Shown here one piece after another: positions 34,652 through 43,612 of a DNA stretch of 64,000 bases (its first letter is position 1; every line of letters begins with the position of its first letter). The DNA is from Acidianus sp. HS-5 (GTDB lineage: Archaea > Thermoproteota > Thermoprotei_A > Sulfolobales > Sulfolobaceae): positions 744,001 to 808,000 of the forward strand of contig NZ_AP025245.1 in assembly GCF_021655615.1 (NCBI RefSeq). Direction: 5' to 3'. Both the position numbers and the translations under genes were made by a program. The notes under the pieces were generated by a model. It saw only the letters and a list, made by a program, of their open reading frames with translations, had not been told where the DNA came from and ran no database searches.

Positions 34652-35809
34652 ATGGTTACATACCTATTAGAGAAAGAAATAAACAGTAAGGAAGATCCGA
34701 AGGTTAGAATAATAAAAAGAACTGACGAGAGGCTTAGTTATACTTTCGATTCCTCCAGAATTTCAAGGCTTTACATACCTTATATTATGAAAGACAAGAT
34801 GGACGATATTACAGAAACTGTGTATAAAAGTCCTTTTACCAAATTAAGCAGAATAAGTTTAGAAGAACTAGATAAGGTTCTACTTATATTGAATAGGTAC
34901 CCTAACTTGTTTAACTCAATAGATTTCTTTGCAGCAGACGAGATAGTTCTATCAGAATTTGATGAGGAAGGAAGAATTAATGGTAGGAAAAAGAAGTTTA
35001 AAGTAAAGGACAAGATTTACGAAATTTCAGGAAATAAAAGCATAATAGCTAAGGAAAAATATTATGAGACCGCAAAGAAAATTAATGCATTAAAAGTTGA
35101 AATTCTCTTTAATAGTTATGATAGGGGTTTCAAACTCTCTGAATTAGGAAATCTATTAATGATAAAAAGTAAAAAAGGACATAAGGAATACTTCTTCGAT
35201 AATTTTTCAGTAATTATTGAAAGAATGCTAAAAAAAGAGGATATTGAGATCATACGCAAGTATAAAGGAAAAATTTTCCATTTCACTAAAGATTACGGTA
35301 CTACTTTAATAGACGGAATTACGTTGAAGAAATTCTTTATAGATGGAAAAGAGGGAAGTATAGAAGAGTTAAAGAGAATTTCAGGAGATTTTTCGACTGA
35401 AATTTCGAAGCATAATTTTACATGGTTTAATGGACATGAGATAACTACTGCTCAAGGAGTTAAAATTCCTCACGCACCATACGATTATTCTGTAGACAAC
35501 ATAGAAGTCCTAATAGATGTCCTCAAGTTAGAAAAGGGATACTTCGTATACGGAAACCTTAACATTTACAGCTACGATTACGGATTTACTATAAAATTAA
35601 AAGACGGAAAACCCTCGTTTTTCAAACTAAACAAATTCATAAAGAATGTAAATACAAATAATTTTGAAATAATAGCTTCTGATGTTCCTCCTACAGGGAA
35701 GGGGAAAGTTATAATTTATACTCTATTAGGTTTCAAAAAAGAGAGTAGTCTTAATCCAATAAAATTCATATCAAACGACGGCATAAGAATGAAAAAGATT
35801 CCGCGTTAG
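34652..35809 (+). CDS. Hypothetical protein of an uncharacterised module
   Basis: The 385-residue soluble protein is rich in Lys, Ile, Phe and Tyr. Residues 1-130 contain a charged helical section; the rest alternates in a beta pattern with repeated K-F-F-I-D-G, Y-F-V-Y-G-N-L-N-I-Y and D-Y-G-F-T-I elements. There are no cysteines. I do not recognise the family. It shares a short bidirectional promoter region with the 698-residue gene on the other strand. Confidence 0.65.
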   Translation: MVTYLLEKEINSKEDPKVRIIKRTDERLSYTFDSSRISRLYIPYIMKDKMDDITETVYKSPFTKLSRISLEELDKVLLILNRYPNLFNSIDFFAADEIVLSEFDEEGRINGRKKKFKVKDKIYEISGNKSIIAKEKYYETAKKINALKVEILFNSYDRGFKLSELGNLLMIKSKKGHKEYFFDNFSVIIERMLKKEDIEIIRKYKGKIFHFTKDYGTTLIDGITLKKFFIDGKEGSIEELKRISGDFSTEISKHNFTWFNGHEITTAQGVKIPHAPYDYSVDNIEVLIDVLKLEKGYFVYGNLNIYSYDYGFTIKLKDGKPSFFKLNKFIKNVNTNNFEIIASDVPPTGKGKVIIYTLLGFKKESSLNPIKFISNDGIRMKKIPR

Positions 35810-36027
35810 GGGCCTCTCCTTAGCCTAAACTATAGTTAAATTTCCAATATAAAATTCGAGTTTTATATCCATGTTGTACTATCATATTTCAAAATGTAAT
35901 CCTATCTTATAGAGATTCATGCACTCACTTGAAAAGCCTTATCCATAAATAAGAACCATGTCCTATAAATAGAAAATTTTTTAAGATAAGCTTAAAAAGT
36001 TCGATAACAAACAAACCATGTTTTATT

Positions 36028-37224
36028 ATGCCTCAAGACTTTGGTTTCAAATATTTACTCATCTCTAGAATATTTAGGAGCGTAGGTTTAATATTCGTCA
36101 CAATTTCCTCACCTCTATATTTGAAGTTGTTAGGTTATTCTCCCCTTGTAATAGGTTTAGTATTCTCAGCAGTTGTAGGCTTTACCGCATTTCTTTCCCT
36201 TACCTTGGGATTTTTAGGTGACAGGCGAGGATATAAGAAGTCCCTAATGATTGCCGAAGGAATATCAACGGTGGGGGTAATCTTACTTGCGTTAACTCCT
36301 ACTAATTTCCTATTATTAGCAACTTCCTTAATTCTTGCAGGAATAACCGGAAGTGCTACAGGAATGAGAGGATTGTTTTCTCCAGGTTTAACAGCATTAG
36401 TTGCAACAAATTGGAAGGAAGATTTTGAGAGAGTAAGGAAAATGGGTCTGCTTTCTTCCGTTGCGTCTATTTCGTCAGTAGGAGGAAGTCTTATGTTAAC
36501 TTTCATAGATTATCTTCCTTTCGGGAAGATAGGAAATTATAAATTCTTCTTTTTGGTCTCTTCCATATTTCTAGTGCTATCATTCGCTTTTCTGTTACTA
36601 GTTAAGGAAAATAGAAAGGAGAGGGCTAAAACGAGTAGGATAATGAGAAAAACCAGCCTAAAATATGTTTCAAAAGTTATCATTTCTAACTCAATAGGCG
36701 CAGTAGGAATAGGAATGAGTATTCCTTTATTATCACTATGGTTATCGTTATATTATCACGCTACCGACCCAGAAATCGGAGAAATATTCACATTAAATTA
36801 CGTATTTACGTCCCTAGGATCTTTCCTTGCCACAAGGATAAAAGCAAACATACTCAGTCTAGCTTCAATAACTAGAGTAATGAACGGGGTATTCTTAATA
36901 GCAATGGCTTTATCTCCTTACCTTTATCTTGCAGGTGCTTTATATATTCTAAGAGGATTTAATGCAGGTTTTGGAGCTCCTAATAGGACTGCAGTGAATA
37001 TAAGAGGAATTTCGCCAGAAGATTATGGAACAGCCTCAAGCTTTCAAGCCTTGGCTACAAGGTTTTCACAAATGAGCTCAAGCGTTGGTGGATATTTAAT
37101 GGAACTAGATCTTCCTTTACCGCTTGAAGTGGGGGGAATATTGCAAGCTATTAGTGGTGGAGTTTACTTAAGATTATTTAAGAAAGAAATAGGGAAGAAG
37201 ATTGAGGAAAAACCTGCTCAATGA
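36028..37224 (+). CDS. MFS transporter
   Basis: The 398-residue protein has about 12 hydrophobic helices and the conserved loop G-F-L-G-D-R-R-G-Y-K after helix 2 (about 57-66). The halves are separated by a basic loop (K-E-N-R-K-E-R-A-K-T-S-R). Near the end, R-G-F-N-A-G-F-G-A-P-N-R-T-A is typical of drug-exporter-like members. It should be an inner-membrane exporter with unknown substrate. TATA-like AAGCTTAAAAAG lies about 35 bases before the ATG. It converges with the gene at 37218 with a seven-base overlap. Confidence 0.85.
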   Translation: MPQDFGFKYLLISRIFRSVGLIFVTISSPLYLKLLGYSPLVIGLVFSAVVGFTAFLSLTLGFLGDRRGYKKSLMIAEGISTVGVILLALTPTNFLLLATSLILAGITGSATGMRGLFSPGLTALVATNWKEDFERVRKMGLLSSVASISSVGGSLMLTFIDYLPFGKIGNYKFFFLVSSIFLVLSFAFLLLVKENRKERAKTSRIMRKTSLKYVSKVIISNSIGAVGIGMSIPLLSLWLSLYYHATDPEIGEIFTLNYVFTSLGSFLATRIKANILSLASITRVMNGVFLIAMALSPYLYLAGALYILRGFNAGFGAPNRTAVNIRGISPEDYGTASSFQALATRFSQMSSSVGGYLMELDLPLPLEVGGILQAISGGVYLRLFKKEIGKKIEEKPAQ

Positions 37225-37637
37225 TCTTCTATTTCTTTCAAAAGCTTCTGCTTAATCTGTCTCGCACTACCTGAGATAGCCTTGGTCTTTCCATTATATA
37301 TATAAAATACGGTAAATTTATCAGGATCGTATTCTTCAACTTTCTGAATTTTTATTCCTTTAAACTTTTTCTCAAGGCTTAACTTTAGCTTCTTCTCCTT
37401 TCTCATAGACTTAGCTACGAAATTCGTCTTCTTAAGGAGTAGCTCAAGCTTCCACTTCTCCCAGTTTTTAACAGAAGATAAAGATTCAAACTTAGTGGAT
37501 AAGGAATCTATAAACTTTATAAGATCATCGAGAGTTGAGAACTTTTCTTTCCCTGTCATAAACCTCTTCAAGAAGAACGCAACATTAGTTACTTTCTCTC
37601 TTTCATCCTTCAGAATAATCCTGCTGTTAACAGTCAT
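37218..37637 (-). CDS. Hypothetical basic protein
   Basis: The 139-residue protein is strongly basic (many K-K and K-x-K pairs) and mostly helical up to residue 105, then has a short strand pair D-K-F-T-V-F-Y-I-Y-N-G-K-T-K. It could bind nucleic acid, but no known motif is present. The frame extends to 37670; the inner ATG is preferred because a box AGCTTATTTAA lies about 25 bases upstream, consistent with leaderless transcription. Confidence 0.6.
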   Translation of the reverse strand: MTVNSRIILKDEREKVTNVAFFLKRFMTGKEKFSTLDDLIKFIDSLSTKFESLSSVKNWEKWKLELLLKKTNFVAKSMRKEKKLKLSLEKKFKGIKIQKVEEYDPDKFTVFYIYNGKTKAISGSARQIKQKLLKEIEDH

Positions 37638-37741
37638 TAAAATATTTTTGTTAAATAAGCTTAAAAACATTCATAACCGCTAGGTTCAGCAAAAACCCTA
37701 TTTTGAATAAGTTAATAATCCTTCCTATCCTATTAATTGAT

Positions 37742-38587
37742 GTGATATTTATAGAAAATTTGACGAAGATTTTTGACGGAAAAGAAGTTTTAAGAGGAGT
37801 TTCCTTTGAAGTAAAGAAAGGTTCGATAACTGGATTTATAGGACCTAATGGTGCGGGAAAAACTACAACGATAAAGATTATTGCTGGATTAATAAGGAAA
37901 TCTGGAGGAATAATTGAAGTCTTCGGTGAAGATCCTTGGGACAACCCCAAGGTACATGAGAAAATGGCGATAATTTTTACCAATTTAGTTTATCCTCAGG
38001 AGAATACTGTTGAAGAATACTTAAAGGACTTAGGTAAAATATACGGTACTGACGTAAGAGAGTTTATAGAGGAATTTAACCTTACCGATCACTTAAAGAA
38101 GAAGCTCTCTCAGTTATCTTCTGGTTTAGCCCAGAGAGTTCAGTTAGTAGCATCCCTCATAAAAGATCCAGAATTAATTATTGCAGATGAGCCTACGGCA
38201 AACTTAGACCCTCCTGCAAGGATGGAGTTTTACGAAGAGGTGAGAAAACTGAATAAGCACGGCGTTACGTTCTTTATTTCTTCCCACATCTTATCGGAGT
38301 TGGAGAAGGTTATAAGTGATGTTGTTTTCATTAATAACGGAAGAGTTACATTCCAAGGGAAAGTTGAGAACGCTTTAAAGGAGGCTGAGGAGGAAGAAAT
38401 TTTGCTGGTTGTAGATAACTTGGAAAAGGCAATGAGAGTGTTAGGCGGAAGGATTGAAGGGCCCTACCTTAAGGTTAGGGGAAAAGTAAGAGAAGTAGTT
38501 GATAAATTAGACGATGCAGGAATTGAGATAATAAGCTTAAGGAGGTCTTCTTTAGATGATGCGTTCAAGAAATTATCAAATATTTAG
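37742..38587 (+). CDS. ABC exporter ATPase
   Basis: The 281-residue ATPase has Walker A GPNGAGKTT (34-42), a signature L-S-S-G-L, Walker B L-I-I-A-D-E-P and the switch His in I-S-S-H-I-L. The C-terminal part (about 215-281) is of the regulatory type found in ABC-2 exporters. The frame is open to 37703, but the GTG at 37742 gives the normal family N-terminus (I-F-I-E-N-L-T-K-I-F). The last 32 bases overlap the permease gene. It is the first of three overlapping genes that should form an exporter. Confidence 0.88.
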   Translation: MIFIENLTKIFDGKEVLRGVSFEVKKGSITGFIGPNGAGKTTTIKIIAGLIRKSGGIIEVFGEDPWDNPKVHEKMAIIFTNLVYPQENTVEEYLKDLGKIYGTDVREFIEEFNLTDHLKKKLSQLSSGLAQRVQLVASLIKDPELIIADEPTANLDPPARMEFYEEVRKLNKHGVTFFISSHILSELEKVISDVVFINNGRVTFQGKVENALKEAEEEEILLVVDNLEKAMRVLGGRIEGPYLKVRGKVREVVDKLDDAGIEIISLRRSSLDDAFKKLSNI

Positions 38588-39293
38588 CATAATATTTAAA
38601 GAAAGATTTAGAGAACCTACGCTGGAGATAGTAATACCAATAATGCTATCATCAAACGTATTTATTAATGCATTCTACGAGAGAGGAAACTTTACAATTT
38701 ATGGGATTATGCTGGCTTTCATACCACTGATTAGCGTATCAGAAACGATAGTTTTTTCTCTAGCTTTGCGTAATATAATCTTCGTAACTGGAGATCACAT
38801 ATATAGAGGATCGATAATCTCCTTCTTGACTTTCCCTATAAAGAGGATATCGCTCTTCTTAATGATGTACTTCTCGGACGTAATAATCCCTTACATACTG
38901 TGGTTAACAACTACGGAGGCTTTTATTCTCTTTTCAGGAATTCCAGTACCACAGTTCCTCGTCTTAATATATACTGTAGGATATTTCTTCGTAGAGGATA
39001 TAATTTTATCTGTGGCACTGACTTTTAGGAGTGCTGGAATTTCCACGCTTCTTTCAAGCTTTATAGTGGGTACACTCTTTATATTCGGAGGAATGTTGAA
39101 TTATTATGAAATAATTCAAGGATACCATGGACTCTGCATAACCTCAGCTTTAAATCCTTACGTTCTACTCTTATATGAGGCAGTAAGCCAAAAGAGTTTA
39201 CCTTGCTTATTTGGAGGGATAATAATAGAACTAGTGATAGCCTTGCTTACTTTTGTCTTCTCTCTCAATAAATTTAAGAGGATGGAAATATGA
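38556..39293 (+). CDS. ABC-2 type exporter permease
   Basis: The 245-residue protein has about six transmembrane helices and an N-terminal amphipathic region I-F-K-E-R-F-R-E-P that fits the coupling elbow of ABC-2 permeases. It overlaps the ATPase gene by 32 bases and the next gene by four (ATGA), so translation of all three is coupled. Unlike the permeases at 1947 and 5127, it has no large exported domain; the third gene may supply that function. Confidence 0.8.
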   Translation: MMRSRNYQIFSIIFKERFREPTLEIVIPIMLSSNVFINAFYERGNFTIYGIMLAFIPLISVSETIVFSLALRNIIFVTGDHIYRGSIISFLTFPIKRISLFLMMYFSDVIIPYILWLTTTEAFILFSGIPVPQFLVLIYTVGYFFVEDIILSVALTFRSAGISTLLSSFIVGTLFIFGGMLNYYEIIQGYHGLCITSALNPYVLLLYEAVSQKSLPCLFGGIIIELVIALLTFVFSLNKFKRMEI

Positions 39294-39808
39294 TAAGAGG
39301 ACTGCTCTTATCAATAGGTATTGTATTAATTTCCCTTTCCATGCTTTCAATTACTTCTCCTATATCAAATGTAGTAAGCGTCTCAAAACCGTATTGTTTA
39401 ACAATTCCTCCCACAGTAAAAGCTATTGCGGTTATTTATGAAAATTCTACTAACGTACGCGTTTACGCTAAAATTTCTCATGATAATTTAACTGAAATAG
39501 TCAGACCGCCTTTCAATACAGTCTTAACAAAAGGTAAATGGATTTTTGAAGTTTGTAACGAGACTTATCCAAAGATTTTTTACAAAACGGTTAATAAGAC
39601 TTTAGTTGAAAAGAACGGCACAGTAGTTATAATACAAAAAACCATAAATTACACCAAGGTAGTAACGACCAACAATGCAGCTTACCCGTTTTACGTTAAA
39701 CTTTACATAAAATGTATGAAAATATTTGAGTATAAGGATATTGCAGAAATTGTAGGAGCGGTTTTAATAATTTCGAGTGTCTTTTTGTATTTAAGAAAAC
39801 GTTTTTAA
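39290..39808 (+). CDS. Exported protein with N- and C-terminal membrane helices, part of ABC operon
   Basis: The 172-residue product has one helix at about 4-24, an exported domain of about 115 residues with three or four N-x-T/S sites and three cysteines, and a second helix at about 148-165 ending in basic residues. It is the last gene of the ABC exporter operon, overlapping the permease by four bases. An accessory role outside the membrane is likely. The same helix/domain/helix layout appears in the shorter gene at 53664. Confidence 0.7.
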   Translation: MIRGLLLSIGIVLISLSMLSITSPISNVVSVSKPYCLTIPPTVKAIAVIYENSTNVRVYAKISHDNLTEIVRPPFNTVLTKGKWIFEVCNETYPKIFYKTVNKTLVEKNGTVVIIQKTINYTKVVTTNNAAYPFYVKLYIKCMKIFEYKDIAEIVGAVLIISSVFLYLRKRF

Positions 39809-39897
39809 CTATGAATGGAATTTTTAATTATGAGACTACTAAGGTGGTATTTAATCTATAAAATCCTAGCCTTCTTCATTAGGAGAGGTGGAAAGAA

Positions 39898-40278
39898 ATG
39901 AGCTTAACTACCTACGTTAGAAAAGAGATATCAAAAAGGTTAGAAGATCTAACTAGAAGTTTTTACGAAAATGTACTACCTCCTGTTGATATATATGAAG
40001 AAGGAGGATACTTAAACATTGATGCTGATCTACCTGGATTTCAAAAGGATAAAATACATCTAAGGTTAACGTCTTCAAACGAGATAGTAATTGAAGCAGA
40101 AAGAGAAATTCCTGAGAGCGGAGTAAAATACTTAACTCAAAGACCTAAAAGACTCTCTAGAACTATCAAACTTCCAGTTACAGTAAAAAAGGATTCACAA
40201 GTTACTGCAAAATACGATAACGGAGTTCTTCATATCTCAATACCAGTTGAAGGAACTACATCAATAAAAATAGAATAA
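39898..40278 (+). CDS. hsp20: Small heat-shock protein (Hsp20/alpha-crystallin)
   Basis: The 126-residue chaperone has a short N-terminal arm and an alpha-crystallin domain from about residue 30 (V-D-I-Y-E-E-G-G-Y-L) to the A-x-Y-D-N-G-V-L-H-I-S-I-P motif near 108-120. The I-x-I/V-type tail signature is present near the end. It forms oligomers that hold unfolding proteins. The ATG is preceded by GGAGAGGTGG, an unusually strong ribosome site for this window, which suggests a leadered, highly translated message. Confidence 0.9.
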   Translation: MSLTTYVRKEISKRLEDLTRSFYENVLPPVDIYEEGGYLNIDADLPGFQKDKIHLRLTSSNEIVIEAEREIPESGVKYLTQRPKRLSRTIKLPVTVKKDSQVTAKYDNGVLHISIPVEGTTSIKIE

Positions 40279-40296
40279 AATATTTCTTATTTTTTC
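40279..40296. terminator. T-rich spacer between convergent genes
   Basis: TATTTCTTATTTTTT between the hsp20 stop and the convergent UbiB-type gene is the type of run that ends archaeal transcripts on the plus strand. Confidence 0.35.
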
Positions 40297-41744
40297 ATGA
40301 TTAATGCTAAAATTATTAAAAGTAAAGCCAGTACAACATTTTTTGTGATTATATAAGATAATATGGAGATTACAGCTATTACTACGCTTAGATAATAATC
40401 TCTTGAAGTTGACTTTTTCTCAATGATTGGCTTCTCTAGGAGAGAACTTCTGAATTTCCTAACATAAGAAGAGAAAGTATCCTTTACTTGATCTATAACA
40501 GCAGGTATTACGAGGTCTTCATCTTCTATTAGCTTAACCAAATTTGAGAAGAAATTAAATTCGGGATAAATTGTAACACATGTACCACCAAGAGTTGACG
40601 TAGTCCTAATGTAAAGGACTAACTTTTGAGGTAACCTTAAAGGGAACCTATAAAATACCTCGTTTGACGCATTTATAAAATCCTCAACTTCCAACGTTTC
40701 TGGAGTTACTCCTTCAAAGGTCTTAAGGAAAATCTCTATTCCTTTAGCCAAGAGCTCCCTATCAGCCTCAGGCTGTATTGCACCTAGTTCATCTAATACC
40801 TTCGTAAGCTCTATTCCATCAAGCCTGGTTAAGGCTACGTAAGCTCTTACAAGTTTATTCCTAGTATCCTTATCCATTCTTCCTACCATTCCAAAGTCGT
40901 ATAACACTAAATTGCCTTCATTATCAACTCCTATGTTTCCAGGATGAGGATCTGCGTGAAAGTATTCTTTCTCTAATATCATAACCATGAAAGTCCTAAA
41001 TACCTTATAAGCAAGATTTTCGGGAGGGATAATTTTCTTCGCTTCCTCTGAGGTTACCTTATGAGATTTAACATACTCCATTACCAGAACTCTCTTAGTA
41101 GCATAAATCGGCTTAGGAATTCTGACGTCGGGGAAGCTCAACTCTTCCCTTATTTTCTTCATGTAAAATTCTTCTTTAGTAAAGTCCATTTCATCAAATA
41201 TTCTTGAAGAAAAATCATCAATTATTGCCTTAGCACTTTCATAAAAAGACTCATCGAAAATGTACTTAAGAAAAGGAGTAAGAGTTTTCATTACCTTTAT
41301 ATCTTCCTCAACTTCCTTCCTTATGTTAGGTCTGTTAACCTTCAGCACTACTTCTTTACCATCGAGCTCAGCTAAATAGACTTGAGCAATGCTAGCAGAA
41401 GCTATAGGGTTTGGATTAATCTTAATCTTTTTAAGGAATTCTTCCCCTAAATCTTCCTTAATCTCTTCATGAACTTTATTCCAAGGTTCAGGTGGAACCT
41501 CGTCCTGTAGCCTTGATAATACCTTTAAGTAACCTTCAGGAAGTAAGTCTGAATGAACAGAGAGCATCTGTCCTAATTTAATAAATGCAGGACCTAAGGA
41601 GACAAGAGTATTTAACATCTTTTCTGCTTCTTTCTCAATTTCTTTTTCATCGACCTTCTTATTATCTAAAGTAAGTCTTCTATAATGCCTTAGCATTAAT
41701 ACTCTAGGAAGTAATTTGAAGCCGACGTAAAGTGTTCTTAACAT
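40287..41744 (-). CDS. UbiB/ABC1-family atypical kinase
   Basis: The 485-residue protein has the UbiB hallmarks: K-L-G-Q-M-L near 57-62 (KxGQ), the Ala-rich loop A-S-I-A-Q-V near 116-121 in place of a Gly-rich loop, V-L-K-V-N near 132-136, H-A-D-P-H-P-G-N near 260-267 and Y-D-F-G-M-V-G near 278-284. The last 40 residues form one or two transmembrane helices. In other organisms the family supports isoprenoid quinone synthesis, and this archaeon would use caldariella-type quinones, so a similar role is possible. Monocistronic. Confidence 0.88.
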   Translation of the reverse strand: MLRTLYVGFKLLPRVLMLRHYRRLTLDNKKVDEKEIEKEAEKMLNTLVSLGPAFIKLGQMLSVHSDLLPEGYLKVLSRLQDEVPPEPWNKVHEEIKEDLGEEFLKKIKINPNPIASASIAQVYLAELDGKEVVLKVNRPNIRKEVEEDIKVMKTLTPFLKYIFDESFYESAKAIIDDFSSRIFDEMDFTKEEFYMKKIREELSFPDVRIPKPIYATKRVLVMEYVKSHKVTSEEAKKIIPPENLAYKVFRTFMVMILEKEYFHADPHPGNIGVDNEGNLVLYDFGMVGRMDKDTRNKLVRAYVALTRLDGIELTKVLDELGAIQPEADRELLAKGIEIFLKTFEGVTPETLEVEDFINASNEVFYRFPLRLPQKLVLYIRTTSTLGGTCVTIYPEFNFFSNLVKLIEDEDLVIPAVIDQVKDTFSSYVRKFRSSLLEKPIIEKKSTSRDYYLSVVIAVISILSYIITKNVVLALLLIILALIMKK

Positions 41745-41815
41745 GTTTTTACTATTTATTAATAAAGTATTAAGTCAGACTGTATGTATATTAGCTACAA
41801 AGCCTATAGATAATT

Positions 41816-42082
41816 ATGGAGTGGAAAATAAATACCAAGAAGTTAAATAAGGAAACTGAAGATTACTCTTGTTTAATAGATGATATAACTAATTCCGAAG
41901 AAATAGAGAGACTTAGTAAAAAATATTCGATATCTAGAGGAGTTATTCATGAATTTGTTACAGAATTTTTAATAAAAGTTCTTAAAGAAAAGAAAAATAA
42001 TGAAGATGAAATAGTAAGAAAATTTTCAATGCCAAAGGAGATTGTAGAAGAAGTTAAGAGACAAGCTTCTTCTTCTCAGTAA
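41816..42082 (+). CDS. Small hypothetical protein
   Basis: The 88-residue charged helical protein has a possible helix-turn-helix at about 30-55 (E-I-E-R-L-S-K-K-Y-S-I-S-R-G-V-I-H-E-F), where I-S-R-G could be the turn. It is divergent from the UbiB-type gene across 71 bases. A role in DNA binding is only suggested. I do not recognise the family. Confidence 0.55.
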   Translation: MEWKINTKKLNKETEDYSCLIDDITNSEEIERLSKKYSISRGVIHEFVTEFLIKVLKEKKNNEDEIVRKFSMPKEIVEEVKRQASSSQ

Positions 42083-42113
42083 AGATTTAATATTTTTCTT
42101 CTCCAAAATTTTG

Positions 42114-43250
42114 TTAGAGGCCCCGCCTGAATTGTGACGAGCTTTCAGCGGGCTGAGTATGATGAAATATAAAGTATAAAGTTACAGCACCTACTGTTGA
42201 AGAGAGCAATACAAATAAGTAAGCTAATGCCGGGTTTAAGAGGAATAAATAATTAAACATTACGCTGCCAAGGAAACCTGCAACTGCTTTTCCTGTATAT
42301 AAGATTCCGTTATTTACGGTTGAGTACCTAGTACCGAAAACTATTCCTGAAACATTAAAATAGAGAGTTATTACTGCACCTCCGGCTAAGCCTATTACTA
42401 CTACTGCAGGAATTATTTGATTAAAGAAAAGAGAGACACTGCCGAGCACTATTATACCGTCAACAATTACGGTAGTTTTTATTACGCCTAACTTATCTGC
42501 AATTTGACCGAAAATCGGTCTCCCAGATCCACTTAACACCGGAAAGATTGAGATGAGTATTGATAATTCTTGAAATGATAAGACCTTGCCTATTATTGAT
42601 AAAGAAGAGGATATAACAAGTAGAGGGACAGTAGCAGTAACAAATGATAAATAAATTAACCAAAAAGTCTTGGAAAGTATTGCCTCTTTAGGCGATTTTC
42701 CACTCTGCATTGTTGGGTATTCAATAAATAGAGAAAGGATGGGCAGAATTATCAGTTCAGTTAAACCTATTATTAGGGTTACTACCCTGAAGCTTTTCGA
42801 CATTAATATAAAAGGGTCTGCAAAAGCTGAACCTAAGCCAAAGCCTAAGGAAATCAAACCAGTAGCGAAAGCCATCCTTTTCTTAAACCATTTAACTGCT
42901 AAGTTGGAAGATATTCCGTAAAGAATTCCTTCTCCTATACTCCCCAAAGACCAAAATATGAAGAACTCATAAATACTGGAAGAAAAGGAAGTACCCAGAA
43001 ATCCTAAGGCTGAAAGCACTGAAGAAATTAACGCGACTTTTTTAGGTCCAAACTTATCAGCAAAATTTCCTCCTAAAGGTTGAAATCCGGAGGAGAATAT
43101 TGTAAAGAGCGAGAAACCTAAGGAAATTTCAACTATACTTACGCTAAATCCTTCTTTAAGCAGGGGTTCTAAAGCGTTCCAGGAATATTGATACAACGAA
43201 TTGAAAGACATTATTACGAAGCCTATTATTATGAAGTTCTCCTTCTTCAC
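42114..43250 (-). CDS. MFS transporter, oxalate/formate-antiporter-like
   Basis: The 378-residue protein has about 12 helices. It shows G-G-N-F-A-D-K-F-G-P-K-K after helix 2 (about 60-71), R-P-I-F-G-Q-I-A-D-K-L-G in the second half (near 244-255), and A-V-K-W-F-K-K-R-M-A-F-A-T-G-L near 123-137. The last is characteristic of the OFA and monocarboxylate branch of the MFS. A small organic acid is therefore the likeliest substrate. The first Met is preferred because it begins helix 1. Confidence 0.82.
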   Translation of the reverse strand: MKKENFIIIGFVIMSFNSLYQYSWNALEPLLKEGFSVSIVEISLGFSLFTIFSSGFQPLGGNFADKFGPKKVALISSVLSALGFLGTSFSSSIYEFFIFWSLGSIGEGILYGISSNLAVKWFKKRMAFATGLISLGFGLGSAFADPFILMSKSFRVVTLIIGLTELIILPILSLFIEYPTMQSGKSPKEAILSKTFWLIYLSFVTATVPLLVISSSLSIIGKVLSFQELSILISIFPVLSGSGRPIFGQIADKLGVIKTTVIVDGIIVLGSVSLFFNQIIPAVVVIGLAGGAVITLYFNVSGIVFGTRYSTVNNGILYTGKAVAGFLGSVMFNYLFLLNPALAYLFVLLSSTVGAVTLYFIFHHTQPAESSSQFRRGL

Positions 43251-43500
43251 ATGTTTTATAGGAATTGTCGATATAAATATGTTGACTCTTTATTTCACTA
43301 CATAGAGTATATACTTATCACTTTTTTACGGAATAAAAGTCTAATTATATTCTATTGTACTCAGTCAGACTTTGGAGGACAAGATATTCCTTCCTTTATG
43401 AGGTTAGAGGATTGCTACACTTCAAATCATGTACAAGTATGTTTTCTCAAAATACACTATTATTCGTTAAAATAAATCATGAACTAATTACTCATGTCAC

Positions 43501-43540
43501 TGACTCATATATGCAAAAATTTGCCTGCTAAGATGAGTCA
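43501..43540. promoter_or_regulatory. Nested inverted repeats upstream of a zinc-ribbon membrane gene
   Basis: TGACTCAT (43501-43508) and ATGAGTCA (43533-43540) are a perfect eight-base pair that encloses a second palindrome, GCAAA-aa-TTTGC (43513-43524). They sit about 70 bases upstream of the ATG at 43613 and about 40 bases before its TATA-like AATTTATAAG. The other 300 bases of this intergenic region hold nothing I can name. A regulator site is plausible. Confidence 0.35.
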
Positions 43541-43612
43541 TTTACACATTATCAGCTCAAACTTATTATTTATATCAAAAAATTTATAAGCTGAACATCA
43601 TAAAATTTAGAT

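Noticed and set aside
43188..43475. 95-codon frame overlapping the MFS transporter start
   Set aside because: It overlaps the real gene in antisense, and its translation looks random (Tyr/Cys-rich, no domain).
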